64,000 nucleotides of DNA from positions 102,882,151-102,946,150 of the forward strand of contig OV884060.1 in the NCBI GenBank assembly GCA_930367215.1. The letters are read 5' to 3'. The DNA is from Pollenia angustigena (Eukaryota; Arthropoda; Insecta; Diptera; Polleniidae). How positions within the stretch are numbered: the first letter of the stretch is position 1; each line of letters begins with the position of its first letter. The position numbers and the translations under genes are program-made. Below the pieces are notes generated by a model. That model worked only from the letters and a program-made list of their open reading frames with translations. It had not been told where the DNA came from and did no database searches. Positions 51,741-63,236 of the stretch are shown piece after piece.

Positions 51741-53734
51741 TAGACTATCAAATCCTAAATGGGGTTTTGTTAGTTTCGAAAGTACTTTAAGTCGTTCCAC
51801 ACGAGAAGTAGTTTGCAGTGTTCGTTAAATATACTAATTAATTAACAAAGATGCCACTTGATTGATATTTTTAGCTATGTCGTTTAAATTGAGTTACTGA
51901 ATTGCTGTATTGTTACCGTAAGCAATAAACTGTGCCGGTAAAATTAACGTTAACGTTAGTTGTTAAAAGTTAGAGAATTCCACTACTGGTCTGATAAAAA
52001 TATTCAAAAATTAAACCATCAATTTTCTATTCCACAAATTATGGGTTCATTATCCTTTTAACCAAAAAACCGCACTAAACACTATACTAAGGGGTTGTTA
52101 TTGTCGCTGATTAACTTCTATTCGATTCTTGCCCCAATTCTGCAGATTTGTTTCTTCACGTAGCAATATTATAGGAAACGGGCTTGCTAGCTTATTATCA
52201 ATTAGTGAAAACAATGGACAAAGAACAAATAATAATAAACATAGAACACTTTTTAAATAAAATTAAAAGGTCTGCTTCAGGAATTAACTTGTATTAAAAA
52301 TAATGTTGTGATGAAATTACACAAAATCTTTACGATCCAAATATTGTGCAAGATATTTTTCCCCCATTTTTGAATAATTATACAGAAATCGGCAACGCGA
52401 TAACATGCCTCATAGTGTCGTATATGGGCTTTTCCAGCGAAAAGTCTACTTTTTGTAAAGTAATTAACATTGTTTTTCCAAACAATTTTATATGCATTAT
52501 TTACTATTTTTATATGTATTTTGGTGTGAAACTTAAGTAAAAAAAGGGATAACATTAACAATAAATGCGTATTAGCTTGTTGGCGTTACGTTAAAAAAGT
52601 AAACTTTTCGCTGGAATTAGCCATATGTGAATGAGGCTTATGGTCTCTTTAGGGATATAGTCCAAGATTTGCTCTACCTAAATGATGTGACTATAAGCGA
52701 AAAGTTCTGTACGTATCAATTAGGTAATTTTGCATTTCGAATCTCAATGTAGCTGTAAGCTACGAATGAAACTGCGGAACTACTGTAAACTGGGTTTTAT
52801 ATGATCAAAGCGACTACAATAACAAACGATCTTGATTTTTGATAACTTATAAATTACGACTGCATACGTTTGATTTTTAAAATATAGGCAATAGACTAAA
52901 TAACTAAAACAAATTTATACATTTTTGAATTTTTCATTTTTTAAATATTTTTCTAAAGTATTAGATTTTGGCTTGTGTTAGGTTCGAAATTGGGACCCCT
53001 TATTACCACAAAGCGTTTCCGTATTCGAAAATTGTATGCATTTTGGCAACGTTGAGATCCTAATTTAGAATTCGGGAACAAGTATATAATGGCTACTTTT
53101 TGACTTTTTTACGTTTGAAATTTAAAATAAATATTTCTGTTATTTAAGGGAAATTCAACTACCCTTCACTATTTTCTCTAAATATTTTTACTGATGATAA
53201 TTTTTATAAGTAGACTAGGACCATTTTGTAGTAACCCTGAAGGAAACTTGGGTGCAAGTGTCTCCAAGTCACCAGTTTTGTCGACTATATTGGTGACATT
53301 GTCAACGAAGTGTCTACACTTCATTACAAATACCACTATATTTGGCATTAATACGAAAAAGATTTTATCAATAACAAATAAAAAAAGATTGTTATGATTT
53401 CGTATTCTTACAAAAAGTGTAGACTAGTTTTACTAAAATGTACTAGCGATTCTCTGGTTCCAATGTCTACATATGTTCGCAAAGGAACTACCCAGTCAGT
53501 ACCTAGTCAGTAGTACCAACGTCAGTAGTAGATTTCCAATGACACGCACATGTTAAATGTCTATTGTAACTAACATTGCCTGGGGTATAATAAGTCACTA
53601 GTACTGGTGACTGTGTCAATAGTGAATCAGTAGAGATTCACTAATGATACTTCCTGCAGGGAATTTACTTAGTTTTCTAGACATATGTATAGCATTGGAG
53701 AAATAATTTTTTATAAATAAAGTTTTTATTTCTG
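51741..53734. other. non-coding; possible dispersed repeat 53205-53660
   Basis: 53205-53660 is rich in CAGTACTAGT/GTGTCTAC words and ends CTTCCTGCAGGGA, like the TTCCCTNTAGGGA ends of the repeats at 7272 and 26908; related words occur at 41095-41230 and 56010-56450. Boundaries not settled. The rest shows nothing. Confidence 0.35.
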
Positions 53735-54008
53735 AAGGCCCAACTATAATATGCATAATCTGGCTAAAGCTACTGTCAAAAATTAACAAAAAAAATATTA
53801 AAAAAAACATATAAAAAACAAAAATAAAATCAAAAAATATTTTTTTCCATACGAAAAGTGCGATCTGTTTCGCACCTTGCTTAAGCAAATGCCAGTTTCA
53901 TAAAATAAACCAAAAAGTTTTCTTAAGTTTAATATGGTTCAACAAGTATGAATCACATGTTTTCGCAAAATTGCTTAAGCCCACTTAAGCATAAAATAGT
54001 TGGGCCTT
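53735..54008. mobile_element. 274-bp MITE, AAGGCCCAACTAT ends
   Basis: Inverted ends AAGGCCCAACTATAATATGC (53735) and AGTTGGGCCTT (54008), the latter followed by TA; TG on the left may be a mutated TA. The AAGGCCCAA start is shared with 8723-8917. Confidence 0.65.
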
Positions 54009-54402
54009 TATAATCTAATTTGAAAATAAAAAAGTTTTTGAACATAAGAATGCATACATATGTAAATCGCTTAAAACCTTCAAAATCGATGAAAAGCCCT
54101 AGTGCACGTGCATAAAAGTGTTTTCTTAAGTTACAAGAAAATCTTTATCTAGATTAATCTATAAACTTTTTGGTTTCAACAAAATGTTGTGAATTTTAAT
54201 AAGAACTTACACACTCACAAAACAACCTAAGAGAAACAAACAGTCACATATACACTCAAGCGGAACAAAACTTACTACTAATGACATTTAAAGTGCTATA
54301 AAAAATGTCTATTTGTACCTTTAGATGGGATGATAAATTTTAAAAGTATTTACAAACATACATACATGTTAAGTACCACTTTTCCCAATAAAAAAGCTAT
54401 AT

Positions 54403-54690
54403 CCCAATGGGAAAATAAAGTGTACGGCTGCCTTCTAGAAGGCCTCTTCCGCTTCTTTAGGAGGTACATAATGAACGGTAACGGGATCAAAAAAAAATTA
54501 TTATTTTGCTTTTAGTTGTGTAAAAAAAAACAATACAAAAAATGTTACTCCTTTTCTACTCCCTTCTCATAGAAGCGAGTGTGGAATGTGTATCTTTTCT
54601 TTTGTACCAATGAGCCGAGGCCTTATATGAGGCAATCTTTACCAGTAAGATAAGAAAAGTAATTGAACCAAAAAAATTTTAAACAGTAGC
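54403..54690 (+). mobile_element. truncated copy of the CCCAGCGGGAAAA-family element
   Basis: Left end CCCAATGGGAAAATAAAG, then GGCTGCCTTCTAGAAGGCCTC, AAAAAATGTTACTCCTT and GAGCCGAGGCCTTAT, in the order found in 60056-61250. The interior is deleted and the right end is not recognisable. Confidence 0.5.
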
Positions 54691-55542
54691 TCGTTTCTGT
54701 ATTTCTCGCATCGTAAAATTTCTTACATGAAGTGTGAAACAAAAAATTCCATCGTTTCTCGATTTATGAGATAAAAGTGTTTCGGTATTTGAACGCGAAA
54801 ACAGACACAACAAATTCTGTTTATACTGGAATATTTCCAGTAATTAAGTGTCAAATACAAGCGAAACGTCAACAAAAGAAATAAATATAATAAAAACAGG
54901 GCTGCCAGATTTGACGAGTTATCGTCATCTTGACGATTTTTTGTTCCGATATTAACAAAGTAACGTTTTGATGATTTTTTCTAAAAAAGTGACGAAAGCA
55001 AAAACCAAATCAAAAATATTTTATAATTTTGTTGTTACTTTCTATAGAAATTCATCTTGAATTTTTAAATTTCAAACACTTCTATTTTGTGGCGTTGAAA
55101 ATTGAAAAAAAAAAAAATAATATGAATGTCTGTAGAAAGCAACAACAAATTTATAAAATATTTTTGATTTTGTTTTTGCTTTTAATGCAATTGTTGGCAT
55201 TACGTGTTACACTATAAGCCCCTTAGTCTTCGAAATAAGATAATTGTAAATGTTTTTATATGTTTGTTTATTAGAAAAAAGATATCTTTTGAAACAAGGG
55301 TTAAATTTTTATATTTATCCCTATTGTGAAAATTGTCCTCGAAATTGTTTGTCTCTTCCCTAAAAAATGTATCGGCAAAAGCAAAATTTCGAGGGAAAGT
55401 AATGGACCGACTTGGCTTATTTTGAACATTTAATACTTCTTATATACATATACAAAATATGATTGATATTTGATATTCTTATCTTATATGTGCACTTTTG
55501 TGCCAAACCAATTATTCCGGCAAGAAAGAAATTTGTTTGTCT

Positions 55543-55783
55543 CCCAGTAAAAACTTTTTCAAAATGGATAGCTTCTTTCACTCGTTATTTAGTAGCATTC
55601 TTCCATAAGAACTTCGATAACTACTTTTCTGTATTTAGATAAAAAAAATCACTTACTTTTGAATTTGTTAATTTTGGCACAACCCTTGTAAAATTCATTA
55701 GTTTTTCAGTAGAATTGTATGTAGTGCTTTTATGTGTTTCTGAATACTTAATATATTATTTTGTAGGCAAAGATTTTACTGGG
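55543..55783. mobile_element. MITE with CCCAGTAAAAACTT ends, copy 2
   Basis: Same family as 18010-18281: CCCAGTAAAAACTTTTTC at the left and GATTTTACTGGG at the right, interior similar throughout. The last G is also the first base of the hAT target duplication that follows. Confidence 0.7.
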
Positions 55784-55790
55784 TCTTTAA

Positions 55791-57083
55791 CAGTGATGTT
55801 AACCGTACGGTAATTACCCTTTTTTAGGGTAGGTAGCAAGGTAATTTTATTTAAAATACGGTAATTTAAAGAAATTTGGATTTGTGGTATACATATACTT
55901 ACTTACATATGTCGGGTTTAAAATTTTAACTTTTTATAGGTGATTTTCAATTTAAAAATACATACTAGATACATGTAATAACAAAAACATTAAGAACATT
56001 CTGATCCCTGCAGGAGATTGAACTAGTACCTAATTAGTACCAAACGAGTACAAAAAAAGCCAGTACTAGTTTTCAACTGTAAACTTTTCTATACCATCTT
56101 AATGCTCAAATTAGCTTGAGTGTGCTTGGAACATCACTAGTACGATTGATTCTAGACGTGTACTAGTACACTTGGACCGCATTTTGTGCTTTTTGCATTA
56201 GCATTTTAGCATTTTTTTATAATAAAAATGCCATTAATAAATGATTTAAAATCAAGTTTAAGAAGCATTTATCAAAATAGAAATATGTACTGGAATTTTA
56301 GTTTTGTTACAAAAAATTCTATCAGTCTACAAGTAGTGCCCTTGTACAACATCAAGTACTAGTACTCATATGCACTAGTATTTTTATATAAGGACTCTAA
56401 CCTCGTTAGCACTAGTACTTCTTGTTCTAGTAATTGTACTAGTGGCATTTAGACAATTAACTCTATAAATGTTTTCGTTACACCGATAAGTGCAAAATAA
56501 GAAAAATAAAATTACTCTGGTATATTATTAATTTTATATTTAATTTTAATTTTAATTTTATATGCAACTGAATGCGGGAACGTAATCGAAACGCAGAACA
56601 AGGGTGTTTGTTTGTTTGTTTGTTTAAAAATGAACAATTCTTAAACATTTGAAATAGCGGCAATGTTATAAATTTAAATATAGTTTTCGGATTATTTTAA
56701 GCACGGATCAAATTAAAAATTATTTTACTGCTTTATTCATAAAAAATGCAATAATTTTGGTTAAAAATGTATTTTAAGACAAAAATTTAACTGCCTGTTT
56801 AACGATATCGAACGTCATCGTTCGCATAGAAAATTACATTTAAAACAAAAACAAAATTCGAATAATGTTCGAACTTTGTTTTTGTTTTAAATGTAATTTT
56901 CTATGCGAACGATGACGTTCGAAATCCATGAACAGGCTGTAAATTCAAACAAACAATCACCTGTGATTTGGGACAGCACATTAATGTTTTAATTTAAAAT
57001 CTTTGCGTACGGTAATTTCTTCTCAAAAAAGGTAATTTTTAGAGGGCCGTACGGTAATGAAAAAATAAAAGTTAACATCACTG
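55791..57083. mobile_element. 1293-bp non-autonomous hAT element, 8-bp duplication GTCTTTAA
   Basis: 13-bp perfect terminal inverted repeat CAGTGATGTTAAC, exact 8-bp duplication GTCTTTAA (55783-55790, 57084-57091), and subterminal CGTACGGTAATT repeats near both ends. These are hAT hallmarks. The interior has no transposase; it carries a CTAGTAC-rich block (56010-56450) and the long hairpin at 56785-56945. Confidence 0.9.
56785..56945. mobile_element. hairpin MITE inside the hAT element
   Basis: Two arms of about 75 bp (CGAACGTCATCGTTCGCATA on the left, its inverse on the right), near-perfect over the inner 47 bp, around a short loop AATAATG. The outer ends resemble AACTGCCTGTT / AACAGGCTGT. 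No clear duplication. Confidence 0.7.
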
Positions 57084-57927
57084 GTCTTTAACCCGTTTAT
57101 TTATGAACCGATTTGTTTGATTTTAACTACCAGGTATTCTACTAAGTCTATTTCAGGTAAAAAAGAAAAAGATTATAGGAATAGGTAAATTAAAGATTTA
57201 TATCTCAGCCATTTGTAAACCGATATAGTTAAATTTCAATAATATACTATTCGGACTACATACGATATAAATATAAAACAACGTTGTCACTATCAATTCC
57301 ATAAAAACCCAGAATATTTATAATACTGTTATCAAAACTGATTTTTAAATTTTAAATTTTTATCGGATTAAAGAAAATAAATAATTTTTTTAAAAATAAT
57401 CCTCCAGCTTAACAAAATAAATATAAATTTAATGAAATTATTAAATACCCATGAACTTTAACTATGTTTTTGTTTGATTATTTTTTAATAAAAGTCGAAA
57501 CAAATTAGTTTAAAATTGATTTTTATGATGAAACAGAACTGGGGCTGAACGATGTTTTTCATACAGTTTGACATAAAATTATGCCAGAGAATGCGGTCGA
57601 GAAATAAAATCAATTTTATTTTGAGGACGTTTTTTCTAATGCTCTCACATAAATACAATTATTCTCTTAACAATGCTACCATACTTTCATTCAATTTCAT
57701 ACATTTTGTAAACAAAGAAAAATAAGAACAAAAGAAAATGAAAGAAATGAGAGAGAATTTGAAGTTACTGCCGACGTTTTAATTATGGGCTTTAAAATTT
57801 TTGCTTGAAGTTGAAGACTCAGTTCTGTTTCATCATTTTAATTGCGCGATTTTTAAAACAAAAGAGACGATCTTTTTAATTTTTTCTGAGGAAATTGACG
57901 ATTTTGACCCCAATTCTGGCAGCACTT

Positions 57928-60055
57928 ATTAAAACCAAAACAAGAAAAGGCTAAAATAAATTTAAAATAACAAAATATAACAATTGTTTTTTGTTTATTT
58001 TCATCATATAAATTATGCATTCATCATTTATGTATATGCCTTCTATTTTTTTATTTATTTAAAAAAAATAGTATATAAACATATTTTAAATTCAAAATAC
58101 AATCTACATTTTGTTTTTCTCGCCACCAATTTCAAATGTGACTTATTTTGACAGTTGTTGAAAGAAACTTTTCGCAAAATATTGTTATAGGAACACTTTT
58201 TCTCGCATCCTTCCAATAATTGCTGGAAAATTATTTAAATGACAGATAATTCTCGCAAAAAAAAGATACAGAAACACTTGTGTGAGAAAAACAATTTTTT
58301 GTTTCATTTCACACTATTTTTGTTGGAATTCCCACGTTTCATGCGAAAAGTTTTACGATGTGAGAAATACAGAAACGGGCTACAGGCCTTTAAAATAGTG
58401 CTGGGATACTATCGATATTTATCGATAGTTCAGATTTCACTATCGATATTACTATCGACTGAATGTTTGTACTTGTGAAGGAAAACTTTAATTATTTTTT
58501 TACAGTCCGTCCGGACTATAAGATATTCCATTGCAACTTTAAAAAATTTTCTAAATTCTAAACCCATCTAGCGGACTCATCGTCTAATGGTCGTTCATTG
58601 TTTTGTCCTATGATTGCAATTGCATTTGGATTTGCATTTTTTTTACAACATTATAAAAATATTCGACATTTCAGTCCCTATATAAACATGAACAAATTTC
58701 GACTTAATTAAAAAGCACTGCTAAGCAAACCATACCACTTGCCATTCTTGTTGTTTGTATTCATTGCTGTAATTCAGCGCGAATTCATAATAACAAGTAA
58801 AAATTTGCGGCAAAAAACTGTGTGTGTATAGCTGCTGTTAGGTGTCTTCATATCTGTATTTTTAATAATAAAAATATCGATATTTATATTTTTTCTATCG
58901 ATATTTTCCATATTTTCAGACTATCGATATTGTTGTGATACAGACGATGCTCAATGCCAGACTAGAAACACAAAAAGGACTAAAACAAAATAAAGAAAAT
59001 TAAAATCGAATAAATACCTACTTAAAACAAATAGAATAAATACTTTGGTATAACAAAATGGTGTTTTTAAAGCCAGATATGACTTTCAGACGCATTAGCT
59101 GTCAAACACGCTTTCATACTGCGATTCCCTAATGACATTTTGATTAGAATAAATTCACGCTTGAAAAACTATAACAAATTATCCAAAATAACTTTGAAAA
59201 TCAGTCATCGATTCAGTTAACCTATAGACGTCTTCTTGAGATTTATAGTGCAAAGCTCATTTTTGGCTTAACGGGCTTGTTCATTTCATCCAGAAAATTT
59301 AACCTTTAGATGCGTTCTACATAGTCCAGATTGCACTATTGCACAAAAATTGTCTGTCGTAGTTTCACAAGACTAGAAACCAGACCACCAAATTTTGGTC
59401 AATTACTTTCCACTGGTCCCATATAAAGCATAAAAAGAGTGCTAAATATTCTAATGAAATACTCGACTTAAGCAAAATTATAGACCATTACCGCCAGCTC
59501 ATATAACCAATGGGCAAGCTCTTACAAAAGAGCTTTTGTGCTTTCACACCGACACGAGTACAACAAGCAATCACACAACAATGCTTGCTATTTTTTTTTT
59601 TTTTTGTAAAAAACAACGATTAGCAATATGTACACTAAAAAAATATATTTAATAAAGCTTGGGAACAATTGTTTTTTTTTATTGAAAACAATGGCGGCGA
59701 TCCCGTATGTATGGCTTGTGATTGGAAACACATTCCTGATGAAAAATATCCTAAACTAAAAAATTAAATATACAAATTGTACTCAATGTTTGGTTCCACC
59801 TATAACTGCGAAACTTCTTTTTCATATTTAAAAATTCGGATCTCTTACGTATATATTCGGATCTCTTACGTATATAAATTTATGACGGAGAAATAAATAT
59901 TAAAAAAAAAATACATAAATAAAAAAAATATCTGGAAAAAATAACTTCAAAGTTCTTTCGGTGTATGAACTTTAAAAAAAGAGCTTTGAAAGCTCTCTAA
60001 CACTAACTCAAGTATCGATGTATGCGTTTTTGGCTGTAACTGTTATAGACATACA
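57928..60055. other. non-coding stretch
   Basis: TATCGAT-rich blocks at about 58405-58455 and 58875-58935 may be hAT-like ends. A 22-bp direct duplication (ATTCGGATCTCTTACGTATA) lies at 59836-59877. No gene seen. Confidence 0.4.
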
Positions 60056-61250
60056 CCCAGCGGGAAAAAGAAGGAGTACGGAAGCCTTCCAGAAGGCCTC
60101 TGTACCCCTTCTTTTGGATAAACAAGCCCTTCTCGCTCCATTCCATACTCATATCTTTTTTACACGCGTTATCAAATCGGAGAAGGCCTTCCGCTTTCCT
60201 TTCTTCCCCAAAGCTTCTTAAAGGCCTTCAAATAAATGGCTTTTAGAAGGCTTTCCAGAGAATGACTGTCAAAAGGCCTTAGCAAAAAGGTTATCTTGAA
60301 GGGTTTTTAAGAAAGGTATGGTAAAAGGCCTTTCAATTAATGGCTCTTAAAAGGCCTTTCAGACCATCCTTATACAAATGCATTAAAGGTCATATTGAAG
60401 GGCTATCAGTCTAAAACATTAAGGAATATTTCCTTACAAATGAAATTAGAAGACTGAAAAGGTTTCATGTACATATTAGATGTGATACCTTTTTTTTTAT
60501 TGAAATAATTAAAATTGCTAAATATTGTCAAATAGATTGCAAATAAAAGTTTATAATAAAATAAAACTTTTAAGCACAAGTACCTATCTCCCTTAATGAA
60601 CAAAACTCAACTAAAATGATTTACATTATTGTTTTTATTTTGTATTTTAATATGCACCTACTTTGTTTTTATAACGGGATCTGAATTCTTTCGCTTTGGC
60701 GAAAAAAACAAAACAAAAATTTTACTCTTTCTCTTTTCAACTTCAACTAAAATGATTTACAACATATGTTACCAAGGCCCATCTATCAGGTCTGCTTACT
60801 TGTACAAAAACAAAACACGATTCTTTTTAGTTTTCAAAAATTTACTACCACATATACAAAGCAAAAGGAAAAAAAAGTGTATGTGTGGCATACCTTAAAC
60901 GTAAACAAACGTATACATGCACATGTACGCAAAATGTAAACAACTTTTGACAACTAAAAAGAATATAAACAATGATCATCAGGCTTCTTGCGCAGACCTT
61001 TTCAATGGGCCTTGATATGTTACTTTGTTTTTGTAAAGGGATCTGAACTCTTTTGCTTTTGCTTGTGCAAAAAAAACAAAACAAAAAATGTTACTCCTTC
61101 TTTTCTCGCTTCTTTTATACCAAACAGCCGAGGCCTTCTAAAAGGCATTCCTTAGCAGTTACGTAAGAATAGTAATTAAATCAAAACATTTTTTAAGCAG
61201 GCCTTTAAAAAGGCCTGAAGTAAGAAGGTCTTCTGAGTTTTCCCGCTGGG
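60056..61250. mobile_element. 1195-bp inverted-repeat element, CCCAGCGGGAAAA ends
   Basis: Perfect 13-bp inverted ends CCCAGCGGGAAAA (60056) and TTTTCCCGCTGGG (61250). Many AAGGCCTT/AGAAGGCCT palindromes near both ends. Two diverged direct copies of an internal block (GGGATCTGAAYTCTTT... AACAAAACAAAAA) at about 60677 and 61037. No coding sequence; superfamily unknown, target duplication unclear. Confidence 0.7.
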
Positions 61251-61429
61251 CATTTCCCCAGGTTATTTTTACTTTGAACAGCTTTCTCCAATAAACTTCG
61301 GGTCCTACATGGAAAGAAGTTTATTTTTTAAAGTCAATTTCGTTTCTTAGTCCCAATTTCCACAATGCATGTCTTATTGATCAGCTTGCTACTTTGTAGG
61401 CGAGAGTGACGAGGGAAAAAAAACGAGTA

Positions 61430-61911
61430 CACAGAAAAAATTATTAGTAGTTTTTTATCAATTAAAAAAATTATTTAAAAAGTATTTAAACTTAATTAAC
61501 GTAATAATTGAATCAATTATTTTTTTTTGTTGAACGAAAATTAAAAATATAATTTTTATTTAATTAACATTTTAGTTGTTTTGAAACAAATTTTGAATTA
61601 AAATAATAATCAAATAACAAAAAATTATTTCGTTTTAAAAAAAATAATTTAAACTTGTGAAATCGTTGTTGGAAATTGTCAAAATCAATCAACACATTGT
61701 TTGAAACGGCCAAGTTTTTTGATAATTTTTTTAATTAAAATTGAAAATATCATTTATTGAAAAAAAAAATATTCAAAATATAAAATTTTTACAATTTTAG
61801 TAATCAATATAATCATTTTGGTAATAGGTGCAAAATCAACAAATGGGTTGCTTGATTATATGAATTTGGAACAAATTTGGTGATTAGAGAAAATGTTTAA
61901 TTTTTTCTGTG
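61430..61911. mobile_element. 482-bp AT-rich MITE, CACAGAAAAAATTA ends, TA target
   Basis: CACAGAAAAAATTA at 61430 and TAATTTTTTCTGTG ending 61911, flanked by TA (61428-61429, 61912-61913). Very AT-rich interior without coding frame. Tc1/mariner-type or related. Confidence 0.75.
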
Positions 61912-62291
61912 TACTCAGCTTGCTGTACTCGTCATATGCGTTTTGTTTTCTCATTCGTAATTTTCAGCAGCTCTATTTTGACAATTATCTTTCATATTTA
62001 ATTTCGTTGTACAAAGTTAATTTCGTAGCGTGTGTGATTTTTTGTGTGTGTTGTATGTGCGAAATGTAAAAACGCACATATACATTCATACAAATGGAAT
62101 AACAGATAAATAATAAGACTTGACTAGTGAAAACGCCTTGCATTGTGGAAATTGGGACATAAACAAGAAAATCAAAATTTTTCTTGATTTTATAAGAGAA
62201 ACGAAAAAAATCATATATATATATACATACATATATAATAATTTATTTTGATGAATTATAGGTAAAGGTTGTAAATAACAATTATCGTTTA

Positions 62292-62417
62292 GGACCATTA
62301 TTATAACTTGACGTTAGCTGTTATCCGACAGTTAACAGACGCTTTTTGACAGATAACACATTATTATCTGTCAATTTAATCTTAACTTTAGCTAACTGCA
62401 AGTTGTTATAATGGCCC
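62292..62417. mobile_element. 126-bp MITE with TTA target duplication
   Basis: Inverted ends GGACCATTATTATAACTTG and CAAGTTGTTATAATGGCCC, TTA on both sides (62289-62291, 62418-62420), internal TTAGCTGTTA-type repeats. Fits a PIF/Harbinger-type non-autonomous element. Confidence 0.7.
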
Positions 62418-62615
62418 TTAATGTATTTTATTTCGGTAATCGTAACCAATTAAAATAGAAAAAAATTTTATACATATACATACATACATAAATTTTAAGC
62501 GAAAACATTTCTTGTTTTCATTTATTCTTTTTTTTTATTCTCGGGGTTTTTAAACAACAAATAAAAAGAAGAGCACAATTAAACAAACAGTAAAGTAAAA
62601 AAAAACAAAAAACTC

Positions 62616-63236
62616 TTATAAATGCGAATAATGCGAAAACAATAAAACATAATGAAAGAAATGCTAATATTCCAGTGAGTGTTGACGAAACCAATGTAGA
62701 AACAAAAAAAAAAAGAGTCGATGATAGCAAATACTTAACGGCTAAACCTATTACTCGAACGCGTTCTCTCTCACCCTTTTTTGTTTACAAATACGGTCGA
62801 TCGTAATATAATAACAAATCAGTTAACAGCAACTGTTGCTGCAGTGACCAAAACAACTTTTATAAATGATGTTACGGTTAACCCCAATACAGCCGCTATG
62901 GAAAACTCAGTAACTCAAGTTAAAATTTCTCAAAAGCCTCCAGAACAAGTTGGTATTGATAGATATATAACAGTGCTTAGCCCGGGTCGTAGCCCTAAAT
63001 CCTCAGCAGTTACTTCGGCACCGACAATTTTAAAAGATGGTACAACTGAAAGAACAAATTCCCAACATCGTTTCTCAATTCTAGATGAGGAATCCTCGGA
63101 AGCACCAAACTTCATCAAATCGTCTAAGCCACCCCCGATATATCTTAGAGAGCAAAACTCAATTGAGTTAATAAGGAGTTTGATTTTGTTGATAGGTGAA
63201 AATTCCTTTTATGTAAAAATATTTAAAGGAACTTGA
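62616..63236 (+). pseudogene. Jockey-type LINE ORF1 remnant
   Basis: The first part (INANNAKTIKHNERNANIPV through KPITRTRSLSPF) and the second part (from about 62784, NTVDRNIITNQLTATVAAVT) are in different frames; the shift lies near 62775-62800. The C-terminal region of the second part, SSKPPPIYLREQNSIELIRS with LIGENSFYVKIFKGT, is the start of the gag-like RNA-binding domain of Jockey-clade ORF1 proteins. The zinc knuckles that should follow are missing: the frame stops at 63234 and ORF2 sequence begins at once. Confidence 0.7.

Larger units (their letters stand above)
54897..57927. mobile_element. outer hAT-like element carrying nested insertions
   Basis: Ends CAGGGCTGCCAGATTTG (54897-54913) and inverted CAATTCTGGCAGCACTT (57911-57927), matching at 14 of 17 positions, with TTGACGA/TCGTCAA repeats just inside both ends. 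The flanks AATAAAAA and ATTAAAAC could be a decayed 8-bp duplication. It encloses MITE copy 55543-55783 and the smaller hAT 55791-57083. No transposase frame seen. Confidence 0.5.
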
